From Actinoplanes lutulentus (GTDB taxonomy: Bacteria > Actinomycetota > Actinomycetes > Mycobacteriales > Micromonosporaceae), in assembly GCF_003259845.1 (NCBI RefSeq), contig NZ_QLMJ01000021.1, positions 62,001 through 126,000 on the forward strand: a DNA stretch of 64,000 nucleotides, in the 5' to 3' direction. Made by a program: the position numbers and the translations under genes. Positions 52,471 to 61,147 of the stretch are shown here, piece by piece. The notes beneath the pieces were generated by a model. It saw only the letters and a list, made by a program, of their open reading frames with translations. It searched no databases and was not told the DNA's origin. The stretch's first letter is position 1. Each line of letters opens with the position of its first letter.

Positions 52471-53487
52471 ATGGACGCTGTCAGCTTTTCGAGTGGTGCC
52501 GGCGGACCGCAGTTACTCTCCGCGTGGGCCGGGCACTGGACCGGCGACGGCACCGGCGTCACCGTGATCCTGCCGCCGCCCGGCACCGTCGGCTCCGGAG
52601 AAGTACGCGGCGGCGCCCCCGCGACCAGGGAATTCGCCCTGCTGGAACCCTCCCGCCTGGTCGACCGGGTAGACGCCGTGGTGCTCTCGGGCGGATCAGC
52701 GTTCGGCCTCTCCGCCGCCGACGGCGTGATGCGGCTGCTGCGATCGCGCGGCCTCGGATTCCCCACCCCGCTCGGCCCGGTCCCGATCGTCGTCGGCATG
52801 TCGATCTTCGACGCCTCGGTAGCGGGCACGCCACCCTCATCGGCGGCCGGCCAAGATGCCGCCCTCGCGGCCCTGCGCGGAGACCCTTTCACCGAGGGTA
52901 CGGTCGGAGCCGGCACCGGAGCAGCCACCGGCAGATGGCGCGGCAGCGAGTCCCCAGGCGGCCTGGGCGTAGCCCGCGGCATGTCAGGCAACGCGTCGAT
53001 AGTGGCGGTAGCCGTCGTAAACGCCTGGGGCGACGTGATCGGCCCAGACGGCACCCCAGTGTTCAGCCAGCCCGAGGCAGCTTCCGGCTCAGAGGCAGCA
53101 GCCTCCGGCTCAACGGCAGCCTCTGACTCGGCGGCGGCAGTCTCTGACTCGGCGGCGGCAGTCTCCGGCTCGGCGGCGGCAGCCTCCGGTTCGGCGGCAG
53201 CCTCCACGGGGCGTGGCGGTGAGGCGGTGGTCAAGCCGTTCGGGATGACCAACACGACGATCGCCGTGGTCCTCACCGACGCGAAGCTCACCAAGGCGGA
53301 CTGTTACCTCCTGGCCCAGAGCGGGCACACGGGTTTTGCCCGGGCGCTGAACCCCGCCCACTCCCGGTTCGACGGAGACGCCGTGGTGGCCCTGGCGACC
53401 GGCGACGTCGAGGCGGACCTGGACCTGCTGAGAACCGTAGCCGCAAACGTGACAGCCGAGGCGATCCGATCCGCGGTGTCGCACTGA
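52471..53487 (+). CDS. P1/S58 family peptidase (DmpA-like) with repeat-encoded linker
   Basis: 338 residues from the ATG at 52471. The self-processing aminopeptidase fold is recognisable: GVTVILPPPGTVGSGEVRGGAPATRE, VDAVVLSGGSAFGLSAADGVM, and GMTNTTIAVVLTDAKLTKADCYLLAQ. Family members cleave themselves before a Ser/Thr nucleophile in this last segment; T262 or T263 is the candidate. Residues ~195-250 are an unusual Ser/Ala tract of seven-residue units (SDSAAAV-like), encoded by 21-bp tandem repeats at about 53097-53210, just before the expected cleavage site. It is encoded 42 bp after the permease pair. Confidence 0.85.
   Translation: MDAVSFSSGAGGPQLLSAWAGHWTGDGTGVTVILPPPGTVGSGEVRGGAPATREFALLEPSRLVDRVDAVVLSGGSAFGLSAADGVMRLLRSRGLGFPTPLGPVPIVVGMSIFDASVAGTPPSSAAGQDAALAALRGDPFTEGTVGAGTGAATGRWRGSESPGGLGVARGMSGNASIVAVAVVNAWGDVIGPDGTPVFSQPEAASGSEAAASGSTAASDSAAAVSDSAAAVSGSAAAASGSAAASTGRGGEAVVKPFGMTNTTIAVVLTDAKLTKADCYLLAQSGHTGFARALNPAHSRFDGDAVVALATGDVEADLDLLRTVAANVTAEAIRSAVSH
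53097..53210. repeat. In-frame 21-bp tandem repeats in the S58 peptidase gene
   Basis: Units such as CAGTCTCTGACTCGGCGGCGG repeat with period 21 and a few substitutions, encoding SDSAAAV/SGSAAAA. The reading frame is preserved because 21 is a multiple of three. Confidence 0.85.
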
Positions 53488-54217
53488 TCGCGTCAAGACC
53501 AGACGGCGACGCGGGTGGACAATTTCGGAGAGCGCGAGAACTCGCGCCTCCGTGAACCCAATCCTCACGGCGATTTTGTATTTCTTGAGCGAATTTCTTC
53601 CGCACTCTTCCCCGTGAATGCGGCGCGTGTGAATCGACTCTTTGGAAAGTGGCGCGGTGTTTCGCATTCATTGGCCGTCGCCTGCTGGCAAGCGCCGGTT
53701 GCGCCACGCAATCCGGAGAGCCGCCGCGCCCAGGATCGACGGCTACGACCGGCAGGGAATCGTCCGGTTCGGAGCCGCCTGGCCCGGGGCCGGCTGGTTC
53801 AGGAGCAGCCAAGGCCGGGCCGGTCAAGGCCGGGCCAGCCGAAACGGGGCCAGCCAAGGCCGGGCCGGTCAAGGCCGGGCCAGCCGAAGCCGGGCCAGCC
53901 AAAGCCGGGCCGGCAAGAGCTGGGCCTACCGATGGAGGGCTAGCCGGTTGAGGTGCGGCGACTTGGTCGCCTGCGGGTTCTGGGCTTTGGCTTGCGGGCT
54001 GGGTTGTGGTCGGCGGGTCGGTGGGGGCGGCCTCGGGGTGGTCGCGCGCCTCGTGGATTTGTCGTAAGCGTTCGGCATGCCGGCGCTTGAGTCCCCACGC
54101 GCGGTGGCGCTCATGGCGGCGGCGGAATTCCTCAGCCTCGGCCGAATAATTGCGCCTCGCGGTACGGTCGCGCCACGATGCCAAATCGGCCCTGCTGAAC
54201 AATCCCAACTGCCCCAT
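53288..54217 (-). CDS. Hypothetical protein with Pro/Ala/Gly tandem repeats; 3' end uncertain
   Basis: 309 codons from the ATG at 54215-54217. The first ~60 residues look like a genuine basic helical protein (MGQLGLFSRADLASWRDRT, AEEFRRRHERHRAWGLKRRHAERLRQIHEAR). A Pro-rich stretch follows, then repeats of the type GPALAGPALAGPASAGPALT (DNA about 53795-53935). The remaining C-terminus is arginine/proline rich and its last 200 bp lie antisense to the peptidase gene, so the true protein may end earlier or be frameshifted. No function recognised. Confidence 0.5.
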   Translation of the reverse strand: MGQLGLFSRADLASWRDRTARRNYSAEAEEFRRRHERHRAWGLKRRHAERLRQIHEARDHPEAAPTDPPTTTQPASQSPEPAGDQVAAPQPASPPSVGPALAGPALAGPASAGPALTGPALAGPVSAGPALTGPALAAPEPAGPGPGGSEPDDSLPVVAVDPGRGGSPDCVAQPALASRRRPMNAKHRATFQRVDSHAPHSRGRVRKKFAQEIQNRREDWVHGGASSRALRNCPPASPSGLDAISATPRIGSPRLSRLRLRFSAGPGPPRRRRSPGPPRRLRRTGSGRGSAPGQNPCARSGPGGNSPPW

Positions 54218-54670
54218 ACCCGCAATTGTTCCAGCCCTCGGAAGCGACAGATAAGCGTTCGATCACGCCAATCCGAAGCCCGAAATTTCAGCAGGTGAAG
54301 AAAAGAACTTGCCGACATTCTCCCTCGGCGAGGAACTCACGGGCGGGGCACCGGCCCCGACCGCGAAGGCCCGCGCACCCCGAGGCGGCAAGCAACCCGG
54401 ACGGTGGGCACAAACAGGCGGGGGCGGCCTAGGCAAGCGGGGTGGCGCAGGCAGGGCAGGGTGGCGCAGGCAGGGCAGGGTGGCGCAGGCAGGGCGGCGA
54501 GGTGGCACAGACAAGCGGGGTGGCATAGGCAGGCGGTGGGTAGGGGCGGTGACCCGCCGCCGGAGCCGGCGGCGGGTCGCGCCGGGCCGGGATCGGCAGG
54601 GGCGGAGCAGGCGCCGGCGTTTTAGTTGTGGTTGGGGCGGCCTCGTGCGTACCCATGGTGGTAGTCATTA
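54218..54670. other. 453-bp stretch without a convincing gene
   Basis: Short overlapping frames only. The right half is composed of GC-rich tandem repeats (19-bp units at 54442-54498 and decayed copies beyond). The left part upstream of 54217 is comparatively AT-rich and probably holds the promoter of the hypothetical gene. Confidence 0.65.
54442..54530. repeat. 19-bp tandem repeats (GTGGCGCAGGCAGGGCAGG)
   Basis: Two perfect copies at 54442-54460 and 54461-54479, a third at 54480-54498 with an altered end, then degenerate pieces (GTGGCACAGACAAGCGG, GTGGCATAGGCAGGCGG). Located about 140 bp upstream of the oxidoreductase gene at 54671. Confidence 0.85.
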
Positions 54671-55675
54671 ATGATGTTGGTTGACTTCGCCGCGCCGGTC
54701 GCGGCCTCACCGGCCGAGGCTGAAACCGCGGCCGTGTCGGCGGAGCAGGTCGGATATGACGGATTTCTGGCCGCTGAGACCCGGCATGACGTCTTCACCA
54801 CGCTCGCCCTCGTCGCGCGCGCGACCTCGCAGATCAGTCTGCAGAGTGCGATCGCGGTGGCTTTCGCGCGGAACCCGATGAATGTCGCGATTCTCGCCAA
54901 CGACCTTCAGCTGATCAGCGAGGGACGGTTCCGACTGGGGCTCGGGTCGCAGGTCAAGCCGCATATCGAGCGGCGGTTCGCGATGCCGTGGGGGCAGCCC
55001 GCGAAGCGGATGGAGGAGTTCGTCACCGCGATCCGCAAGATCTGGCAAACCTGGGCGACCGGGGAGCGGCTGATGTTTCGCGGGGAGTTCTACAAGCACA
55101 CGCTGATGACCGATTTCTTCAACCCGGGGCCGAACCCGTTCGGCAATCCGCCGGTGGAGCTCGCGGCGGTCGGCGAGCGGATGATCGCGGTGGCCGGGCG
55201 GGCGGCGGACGGGCTGCTGGTGCACCCGCTGACCAGCGCGGATTATCTGCGCGAGCGGATCCTGCCGACTCTGATGACCGAACGAGGCAACCTCGACGGT
55301 TTCACCCTGCAGATGAGCGCCATGGTGGTGCTCGGCGCGGACCCGGCACAGCGGGCCCGCGCCGAACAGGCAGTGCGTGGTCAGATCGCCTTCTACGCGT
55401 CCACTCCCGCCTATCGACCCGTCCTTGACCTGCACGGATGGGGCGATCTGGCGGATCGGCTCAACGTGTTGTCGCGCCGGCAGCAGTGGACCGAGATGGC
55501 CGCGGAGATCACCGACGACGTGCTCGGTGCGTTCGCGGTCGCGGGAGACCCAGCGGCGGTCGCCGCCGGCTTGAAAGACCGATTCGGTACGGCAATCGAC
55601 CGCATCTCGCTGTATGCGCCCTACGAGGCCGACCGCTATCAGCTGGCCGCCGTCCGATCCGCCTTGCGCACCTGA
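54671..55675 (+). CDS. LLM-class F420-dependent oxidoreductase
   Basis: 334 residues starting MMLVDFAAPVAASPAEAE. TIM barrel of the TIGR03617-type family: VGYDGFLAAETRHDVFTTLALVAR, SLQSAIAVAFARNPMNVAILANDLQLISEGRFRLGLGSQVKPHIERRF in order, and later RAADGLLVHPLTSADYLRE. It uses F420H2; the substrate is unknown. It differs clearly from the oxidoreductase at 43430. A weak ribosome site precedes the start. A 19-bp direct repeat begins at its stop codon. Confidence 0.87.
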   Translation: MMLVDFAAPVAASPAEAETAAVSAEQVGYDGFLAAETRHDVFTTLALVARATSQISLQSAIAVAFARNPMNVAILANDLQLISEGRFRLGLGSQVKPHIERRFAMPWGQPAKRMEEFVTAIRKIWQTWATGERLMFRGEFYKHTLMTDFFNPGPNPFGNPPVELAAVGERMIAVAGRAADGLLVHPLTSADYLRERILPTLMTERGNLDGFTLQMSAMVVLGADPAQRARAEQAVRGQIAFYASTPAYRPVLDLHGWGDLADRLNVLSRRQQWTEMAAEITDDVLGAFAVAGDPAAVAAGLKDRFGTAIDRISLYAPYEADRYQLAAVRSALRT

Positions 55676-55723
55676 CAAAGCGCGGGCAAAGCGGGCAAAT
55701 CGCGGACAAAGCGCGGGCAAAGC
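55674..55723. repeat. 19-bp direct repeat after the oxidoreductase gene
   Basis: GACAAAGCGCGGGCAAAGC occurs at 55674-55692 and again at 55705-55723, 31 bp apart. The first copy includes the end of the stop codon. Between the copies is a related GGGCAAATCGCG. Confidence 0.85.
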
Positions 55724-55739
55724 ACGGACGGCACCAGGA

Positions 55740-56120
55740 TCAGGCGAGCGTGACCTCGATCGAATCCACCCGGTCCGGATAGAACGCGACATGGTTCACG
55801 ATCGGAGCGACCGCGTCAAAGGGCGCGGTGTACTCCCAGAGCGCGTCGACCGATTTGTCCCCGCCGACCGGGATCGAGTAATACCCGGCGTCGCCCTTGT
55901 ACGGGCAGTAGGACGACGTCTCGGAGCGAGACAGCAACGACTCGTCCACGTCGGTCAGCGGCAGATACCGCACCGGCGGATAGTTCGCCTCCTGCAGGAC
56001 CAGCGCGTTGCGGGTGTCGGCGACCACCTTGCCGGCGACGGTCACGACAACCCGGTCGGTGCTGGCCTTGATCGTGATCGGGTGCTCCGGCCCCGGCAGC
56101 AGCCGTGGTTTCTCGGCCAT
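55740..56120 (-). CDS. DUF427 domain protein
   Basis: 126 residues from the ATG at 56118-56120, after GAGAGGGGCC. Typical DUF427 pattern: VVVTVAGKVVADTRNALVLQEANYPPVRYLPLTDVD, the conserved SSYCPYKGDAGYYSIP, then ALWEYTAPFDAVAPIVNHVAFYPDRVD. Small soluble beta-rich protein of unknown biochemical role, frequent in actinomycetes. It is divergent by 48 bp from the YbaK-like gene. Confidence 0.9.
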   Translation of the reverse strand: MAEKPRLLPGPEHPITIKASTDRVVVTVAGKVVADTRNALVLQEANYPPVRYLPLTDVDESLLSRSETSSYCPYKGDAGYYSIPVGGDKSVDALWEYTAPFDAVAPIVNHVAFYPDRVDSIEVTLA

Positions 56121-56168
56121 GGAAAGGCCCCTCTCGTCGATATCCGCGAAGCTTATTACGCTGATCTT

Positions 56169-56620
56169 GTGACGACCCCAGCGATCGACGCGGTGACCGA
56201 GGCCGGAATCTCCTACGACGTTATCCGGCACGGGCCGGTCAGCAGCGTCGAAGAGGCGGCCCAGGTGCAGGGCGTCGAGGTTCGTGACCTGGTGAAGAGC
56301 CTGGTGGTACGCCGGGCCGAGGGCGAGTACCTGTTCGTGCTCGTCCCCGGCGACCGGTCGATCTCGTGGCCGAAGCTGCGTGCCCTGCTCGGGGTGAGCC
56401 GGCTGTCCATGCCGGACGCGGCCACCGCGAAGGAGGCCACCGGTTACGAGCGGGGGACGATCACCCCGTTCGGCTCGGCCACGGCCTGGCCGGTGATCGC
56501 CGACGAACGTACCCGGGGGCGGACCATCAGCCTGGGCGCGGGGGAGCGCGGCGTGGGCCTGAGGGTCGCGGCCGATGCCGCGGTCGCGGCCCTTAAGGGT
56601 ACGTTCGCCGACGTCACTGA

Positions 56621-56624
<4 letters not shown>
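56169..56624 (+). CDS. YbaK/ProX-type aminoacyl-tRNA deacylase
   Basis: 151 residues from a GTG at 56169. YbaK-like fold with SSVEEAAQVQGVEVRDLVKSLVVR containing the conserved Lys, a LFVLVPGDRSISWPKLRALLGV stretch, EATGYERGTITPFG and the terminal GAGERGVGLRVAADA. These enzymes hydrolyse mischarged tRNAs in trans. The stop overlaps the convergent NmrA-like gene stop in a shared TTAA. Confidence 0.9.
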
Positions 56625-57475
<851 letters not shown>

Positions 57476-57605
57476 GATTCGGCTCCTGACGATGCGATGC
57501 AGTGAAGTGCTGCCCAGAAGACTGCACTAACTTTTCGAAAGTGCCAACCCCGAAGTGAGTGCCATCACGAAGCTCAGCGCTGTCAGGCTGGGTATTCTTC
57601 GATCC

Positions 57606-57983
57606 ATGACGGAACCGGACGACGACCTGATACCGAGCGTCTTCGCCCGTGACTGCGCGTCCCGGGGCGTGCTCACCGACGTGACCGGCCGCTGGGGCAC
57701 CCTCGCCCTGGCCGCGCTGCACGAGGGGTCGTTCCGGTTCAACGCGTTGCGCCGCAAGGTCGACGGGGTCAGCGAGAAGATGCTGGCCCAGACGCTGCAG
57801 TCGCTGGAGCGTGACGGCCTGGTCCGCCGCGAGGTGCAGGCGACGATCCCGCCCCGGGTGGAGTACAGCCTCACCGATCTCGGCCAGCGAGTCGCGACCC
57901 AGCTGGTAAACCTGATCGAACTCCTGGAGGGTGAGATCAACACCATGCGCGCGGCGCAGGAGGCGTACGACGACCTGAGATAG
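57606..57983 (+). CDS. HxlR-family transcriptional regulator
   Basis: 125 residues from the ATG at 57606 (MTEPDDD). Winged helix of the HxlR/DUF24 type: VTGRWGTLALAALHEGSFRFNALRRKVDGVSEKMLAQTLQSLERDGLV in order, then RVEYSLTDLGQ. A Cys near the N-terminus (RDCASRG) is in the position used for redox sensing by several family members. It is divergent from the NADPH-binding gene with 130 bp between starts. Confidence 0.92.
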   Translation: MTEPDDDLIPSVFARDCASRGVLTDVTGRWGTLALAALHEGSFRFNALRRKVDGVSEKMLAQTLQSLERDGLVRREVQATIPPRVEYSLTDLGQRVATQLVNLIELLEGEINTMRAAQEAYDDLR

Positions 57984-57993
57984 GTTTCGAGGC

Positions 57994-58338
57994 GTGACTG
58001 AGCCGATCCAGCCCGACGTCCCGCCCTCCGGCACCGGATGCGCCGAATGCCTCGAGACCAGCGGATGGTGGTTCCACTTGCGCCGGTGTGCCGAGTGCGG
58101 CCACATCGGATGCTGCGACACCTCCCCGTCGCAGCACGCGACCGCCCACTACAAGAGCACCGGCCACCCGGTCATCCAGTCGTTCGAGCCCGGTGAGGAC
58201 TGGTTCTGGGACTTCTCGACCGAGCAGGCCGGCAACGGTCCGGAGCTGGCGCCGCCGTCCAGCCGGCCGGAGAGCCAGCCGGTTCCGGGTCCGTCGGGTG
58301 CGGTTCCGCCGGATTGGCGCAACAAGATCCACCGCTGA
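57994..58338 (+). CDS. UBP-type zinc-finger protein
   Basis: 114 residues from a GTG at 57994. Zinc ligands: GCAECLETSGWWFHLRRC split as CxxC, CAECGHIGCCD, and the His of QHATAHYKSTGHPV, then SFEPGEDWFWDF. Bacterial proteins of this kind are small stand-alone UBP-type fingers of unknown role. A Pro/Ser-rich tail follows. It starts 10 bp after the HxlR stop and may be co-transcribed. Confidence 0.87.
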   Translation: MTEPIQPDVPPSGTGCAECLETSGWWFHLRRCAECGHIGCCDTSPSQHATAHYKSTGHPVIQSFEPGEDWFWDFSTEQAGNGPELAPPSSRPESQPVPGPSGAVPPDWRNKIHR

Positions 58339-58358
58339 CATAAACTCGATAGGTCAAA

Positions 58359-58383
58359 CCGGAAGCGGATAATCCGCTTCCGG
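58359..58383 (+). terminator. Hairpin between zinc-finger and chemotaxis receptor genes
   Basis: CCGGAAGCGGA / TCCGCTTCCGG, a perfect 11-bp stem with a TAA loop, 21 bp past the zinc-finger stop. It is a likely terminator, without a pronounced T-tract. Confidence 0.65.
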
Positions 58384-58393
58384 ACTTCCTGTT

Positions 58394-58409
58394 GACTGAA
58401 ACTTCAGTC
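58394..58409. promoter_or_regulatory. GACTGAA-AC-TTCAGTC palindrome upstream of the chemotaxis receptor gene
   Basis: Perfect 7-bp arms with 2-nt centre, 60 bp upstream of the start, overlapping a TTGACT that could be a -35 element. It may be an operator; no regulator is identified. Confidence 0.35.
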
Positions 58410-58468
58410 CTCAGATGCATTCGTGTACGGCCGATGAAACGTGCGTCGGACCACGGATGGAGGGCAGG

Positions 58469-60028
58469 ATGCGCGGCTTACAGAACATCGGCACAGCCAA
58501 GAGGCTGGGTGCCATCGTCGCTACGGGCGCCATCGCCCTCAGCGCGATGGCGGCTATCACGCTGACCGGGCAGGACAGCCTGGCGGACCAGGCGGAGGAG
58601 ATCCGGCGCCTGGAAGCGGGGCTCGCCGCGCTCAACCACCTGAACAACCGCCAGAGCGAGCTCAAGGTCGACGCGTACCGGTCGGCTCTCGGGCACGACG
58701 TGAGCGGTGACGTCGTGGACGACGTCCAGTCGTCGGTCGACGCGGCGGACGCCGTGGTGTCCTCGGGCCTGCCGGCCTCGATCATCACCGAGTTCAACGG
58801 TTATCGGCCGGACTTCGAGGACTTCAACACCTTCATCACCGCGTTCGTCACGGCCGGTGTCGCCGACCCCTCCTCGGTGGTGAACCGCACCGACGAGATC
58901 TCGGAGCGCAACGACACCACTGATGGCGAGCTGGATACCCTCACCGAGACGGTGGAGTCCCAGATCGTGACGCAGAAGGCCGAGATGGCCAGCACCGTCA
59001 CGTCGGTCCGCAACACCGCCATCGCGGTTGTACTGGCCGCGCTGGCGCTGCTGATCGGCATGGCGATCCCGATGGTCCGCTCGATCCTCGGCCCGATCCG
59101 CAAACTGGGCGTGGTGATCGACGCGCTGGACCGCGGCGACCTCACCGTGCGCAGCGGCATCACCAGCCGCGACGAGCTCGGCACGATGGCCGCCGGCCTG
59201 GACCGCTCGCTCGACAAGGTCCGCGCCTCGATGGAGACCATCGCGGCCGACGCCGACAAGCTGGCCGCCGCGTCGACCGAACTCGCCGCCGTCTCCAGCG
59301 AGATCGCCAACGCGGTCGACAACACCGACCGGCAGAGCAGCTCGGCCTCGATCGAGGCCGACGAGATCTCCCGCAACGTGCAGACCGTCGCGGCCGGCTC
59401 CGAGGAGATGGGCCTGTCGATCCGGGAGATCTCCCGCAACGCGGCCGACGCCGCGCAGGTCGCCTCGATCGCGGTCTCCGAGGCCGCCCGCGCCACCGAC
59501 ACCATCCGTCAGCTCGGCGAGTCGTCCGCCGAGATCGGCAACGTGATCAAGCTGATCACCAGCATTGCCGAGCAGACCAACCTGCTCGCCCTGAACGCCA
59601 CCATCGAGGCTGCTCGGGCCGGCGACGCCGGCAAGGGCTTCGCCGTGGTCGCCAGCGAGGTCAAGGACCTCGCCCAGGAGACCGCCCGTGCCACCGAGGA
59701 CATCGGCGCCCGGGTCAACGCGATCCAGCAGGACACCGGCGGCGCGGTCGAGGTCATCAACCGCATCTCCGAGGTCATCGCCCAGATCAACGACTTCCAG
59801 ACCACCATCGCCTCGGCGGTGGAGGAGCAGACCGCCACCACCGGTGAGATGTCGCGCAGCATCGCCGAGGTCGCCGCCGGCTCCAGCCGGATCGCCACCA
59901 ACATCAACGACGTCTCGTCGGCGAGCGCTTCCACGGTCAGCGGTGTCAACCAGACCCGCGAGGCCAGCGAAGAGGTCTCGCGTACCGCCGAGGAGCTGCG
60001 CAACCTGGTCGGCGCCTTCAAGTTCTGA
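58469..60028 (+). CDS. Methyl-accepting chemotaxis protein
   Basis: 519 residues from the ATG at 58469, after GGAGGG; ATGs at 58415 and 58457 are less well placed. Membrane helix near the N-terminus (LGAIVATGAIALSAMAAITL), an extracellular four-helix-type sensor of ~160 residues, and a second helix (IAVVLAALALLIGMAIPMV). A HAMP domain (ILGPIRKLGVVIDALDRGDLTV) is followed by a long signalling coiled coil with the hairpin EQTNLLALNATIEAARAG. No che or flagellar gene is in the window. The terminator at 60041 closes the gene. Confidence 0.93.
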   Translation: MRGLQNIGTAKRLGAIVATGAIALSAMAAITLTGQDSLADQAEEIRRLEAGLAALNHLNNRQSELKVDAYRSALGHDVSGDVVDDVQSSVDAADAVVSSGLPASIITEFNGYRPDFEDFNTFITAFVTAGVADPSSVVNRTDEISERNDTTDGELDTLTETVESQIVTQKAEMASTVTSVRNTAIAVVLAALALLIGMAIPMVRSILGPIRKLGVVIDALDRGDLTVRSGITSRDELGTMAAGLDRSLDKVRASMETIAADADKLAAASTELAAVSSEIANAVDNTDRQSSSASIEADEISRNVQTVAAGSEEMGLSIREISRNAADAAQVASIAVSEAARATDTIRQLGESSAEIGNVIKLITSIAEQTNLLALNATIEAARAGDAGKGFAVVASEVKDLAQETARATEDIGARVNAIQQDTGGAVEVINRISEVIAQINDFQTTIASAVEEQTATTGEMSRSIAEVAAGSSRIATNINDVSSASASTVSGVNQTREASEEVSRTAEELRNLVGAFKF

Positions 60029-60040
60029 GTTCTGCCAACA

Positions 60041-60075
60041 GGAAAGGCCGGTCGCCGATGGCGATCGGCCTTTCC
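60041..60075 (+). terminator. Terminator after the chemotaxis receptor gene
   Basis: GGAAAGGCCGGTCGCC / GGCGATCGGCCTTTCC, a 16-bp stem with one G-T type mismatch and a 3-nt loop, ending in TTTCCTC. It starts 12 bp past the stop. Confidence 0.88.
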
Positions 60076-60109
60076 TCATACCCGGGGCCGGCGTGCCGAT
60101 GGTGAGCGT

Positions 60110-61141
60110 ATGCAAACGGTGATCGACGACTCCCTGATGTCGCGTCGCCGTTCCATCGAGACGGCCGGGTTGATCTCCCGCAGCATCGGGATCCTCTCCA
60201 CCGGGATCTATGCCAGTGGGCTCACCGATTACGCGCCGCACGACCTCAGCGCCGGCATGGAGCTGGCCTGCTGGTACGGCATCGTGGCGATGTTCCTGTC
60301 GAACCTGGTCGCCTACTTCGCCCGCCGCCGGCCCGGTTCCCGCTGGTACACCCCGTTCAGCGCCCTGCAGGTCGCCCTCGACACCGCGACCATCGTGGGG
60401 TTCGTGGTGATCTCATCGCTGGAGTACCCGCAGACGACCTGGCCGCTGCTCATCCTGACCATCGCGATCGCCGCGCTGCGGCACCGGCTCGTCGGCGCCC
60501 TCGCCGCGTTCACGCTGACCTCGACGGCTTTCCTGCTGATGGTGCCGGACTCACCCGATCACTCCTTCGTGATCGGGATCGGCTTCATGATCGCGGTGAT
60601 CACCGGCGCCCAGTCGGCCGCGTACTCCAAGCAGCTGCTCACCCTCCAGGAAGCCCGTCAGGCGCTGCACCACCAGGCCAACCACGATTCGCTCACCGGC
60701 CTGCCCAACCGCGCTCAGCTGGCCGAATACGCCGCCGAGCGCACCGGCTCCACCCTGGCCGTGCTGCTGCTCGACCTCAACGGGTTCAAGCAGGTCAACG
60801 ACGTCCACGGGCACGCCGCCGGCGACCTGCTGCTGCACGAGATGGGTGTCCGTCTCAACGGCGTGCTCAACCCCGGTGATCTTGCCGGGCGGCTCGGCGG
60901 TGACGAGTTCCTGGTCCTGCTGCCGGAGGCGGACGCCGCGAAGGCCGCGCAGATCGGCGACCGGATCCGCGACGTGATCCGCCGCCCGGTCGACATCGGC
61001 GACGGGCGGCAGGTCACTGTCGGTGTCAGCGTCGGCGTCGCCCTGCGCGCCGCCGGGTCCGATGCCACCCTCGACGCGCTCACCGCCGAGGCCGACACCG
61101 CGATGTACCAGGACAAACGCGCGCCCAAGCTCGCCGCCTGA
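60110..61141 (+). CDS. Membrane-bound diguanylate cyclase (GGDEF)
   Basis: 343 residues. The N-terminal ~165 residues contain about five membrane helices (for example ACWYGIVAMFLSNLVAYF and WPLLILTIAIAAL). A short helix and a GGDEF domain starting HDSLTGLPNRAQL follow, with the active site RLGGDEF (GGDEF at 263-267) intact. The position of the RxxD inhibitory site reads NPGD, so product inhibition there is unlikely. It makes cyclic di-GMP. It is encoded directly after a chemotaxis receptor but separated by a terminator. It ends 6 bp before a convergent gene. Confidence 0.93.
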   Translation: MQTVIDDSLMSRRRSIETAGLISRSIGILSTGIYASGLTDYAPHDLSAGMELACWYGIVAMFLSNLVAYFARRRPGSRWYTPFSALQVALDTATIVGFVVISSLEYPQTTWPLLILTIAIAALRHRLVGALAAFTLTSTAFLLMVPDSPDHSFVIGIGFMIAVITGAQSAAYSKQLLTLQEARQALHHQANHDSLTGLPNRAQLAEYAAERTGSTLAVLLLDLNGFKQVNDVHGHAAGDLLLHEMGVRLNGVLNPGDLAGRLGGDEFLVLLPEADAAKAAQIGDRIRDVIRRPVDIGDGRQVTVGVSVGVALRAAGSDATLDALTAEADTAMYQDKRAPKLAA

Positions 61142-61147
61142 CGGTTC

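Noticed and set aside
58341..58372. Sigma-28/WhiG-type promoter (TAAA ... GCGGATAA) before the chemotaxis receptor
   Set aside because: The spacing between TAAA and GCGGATAA is 20 bp instead of 15-16, and the -10-like string is part of a hairpin.
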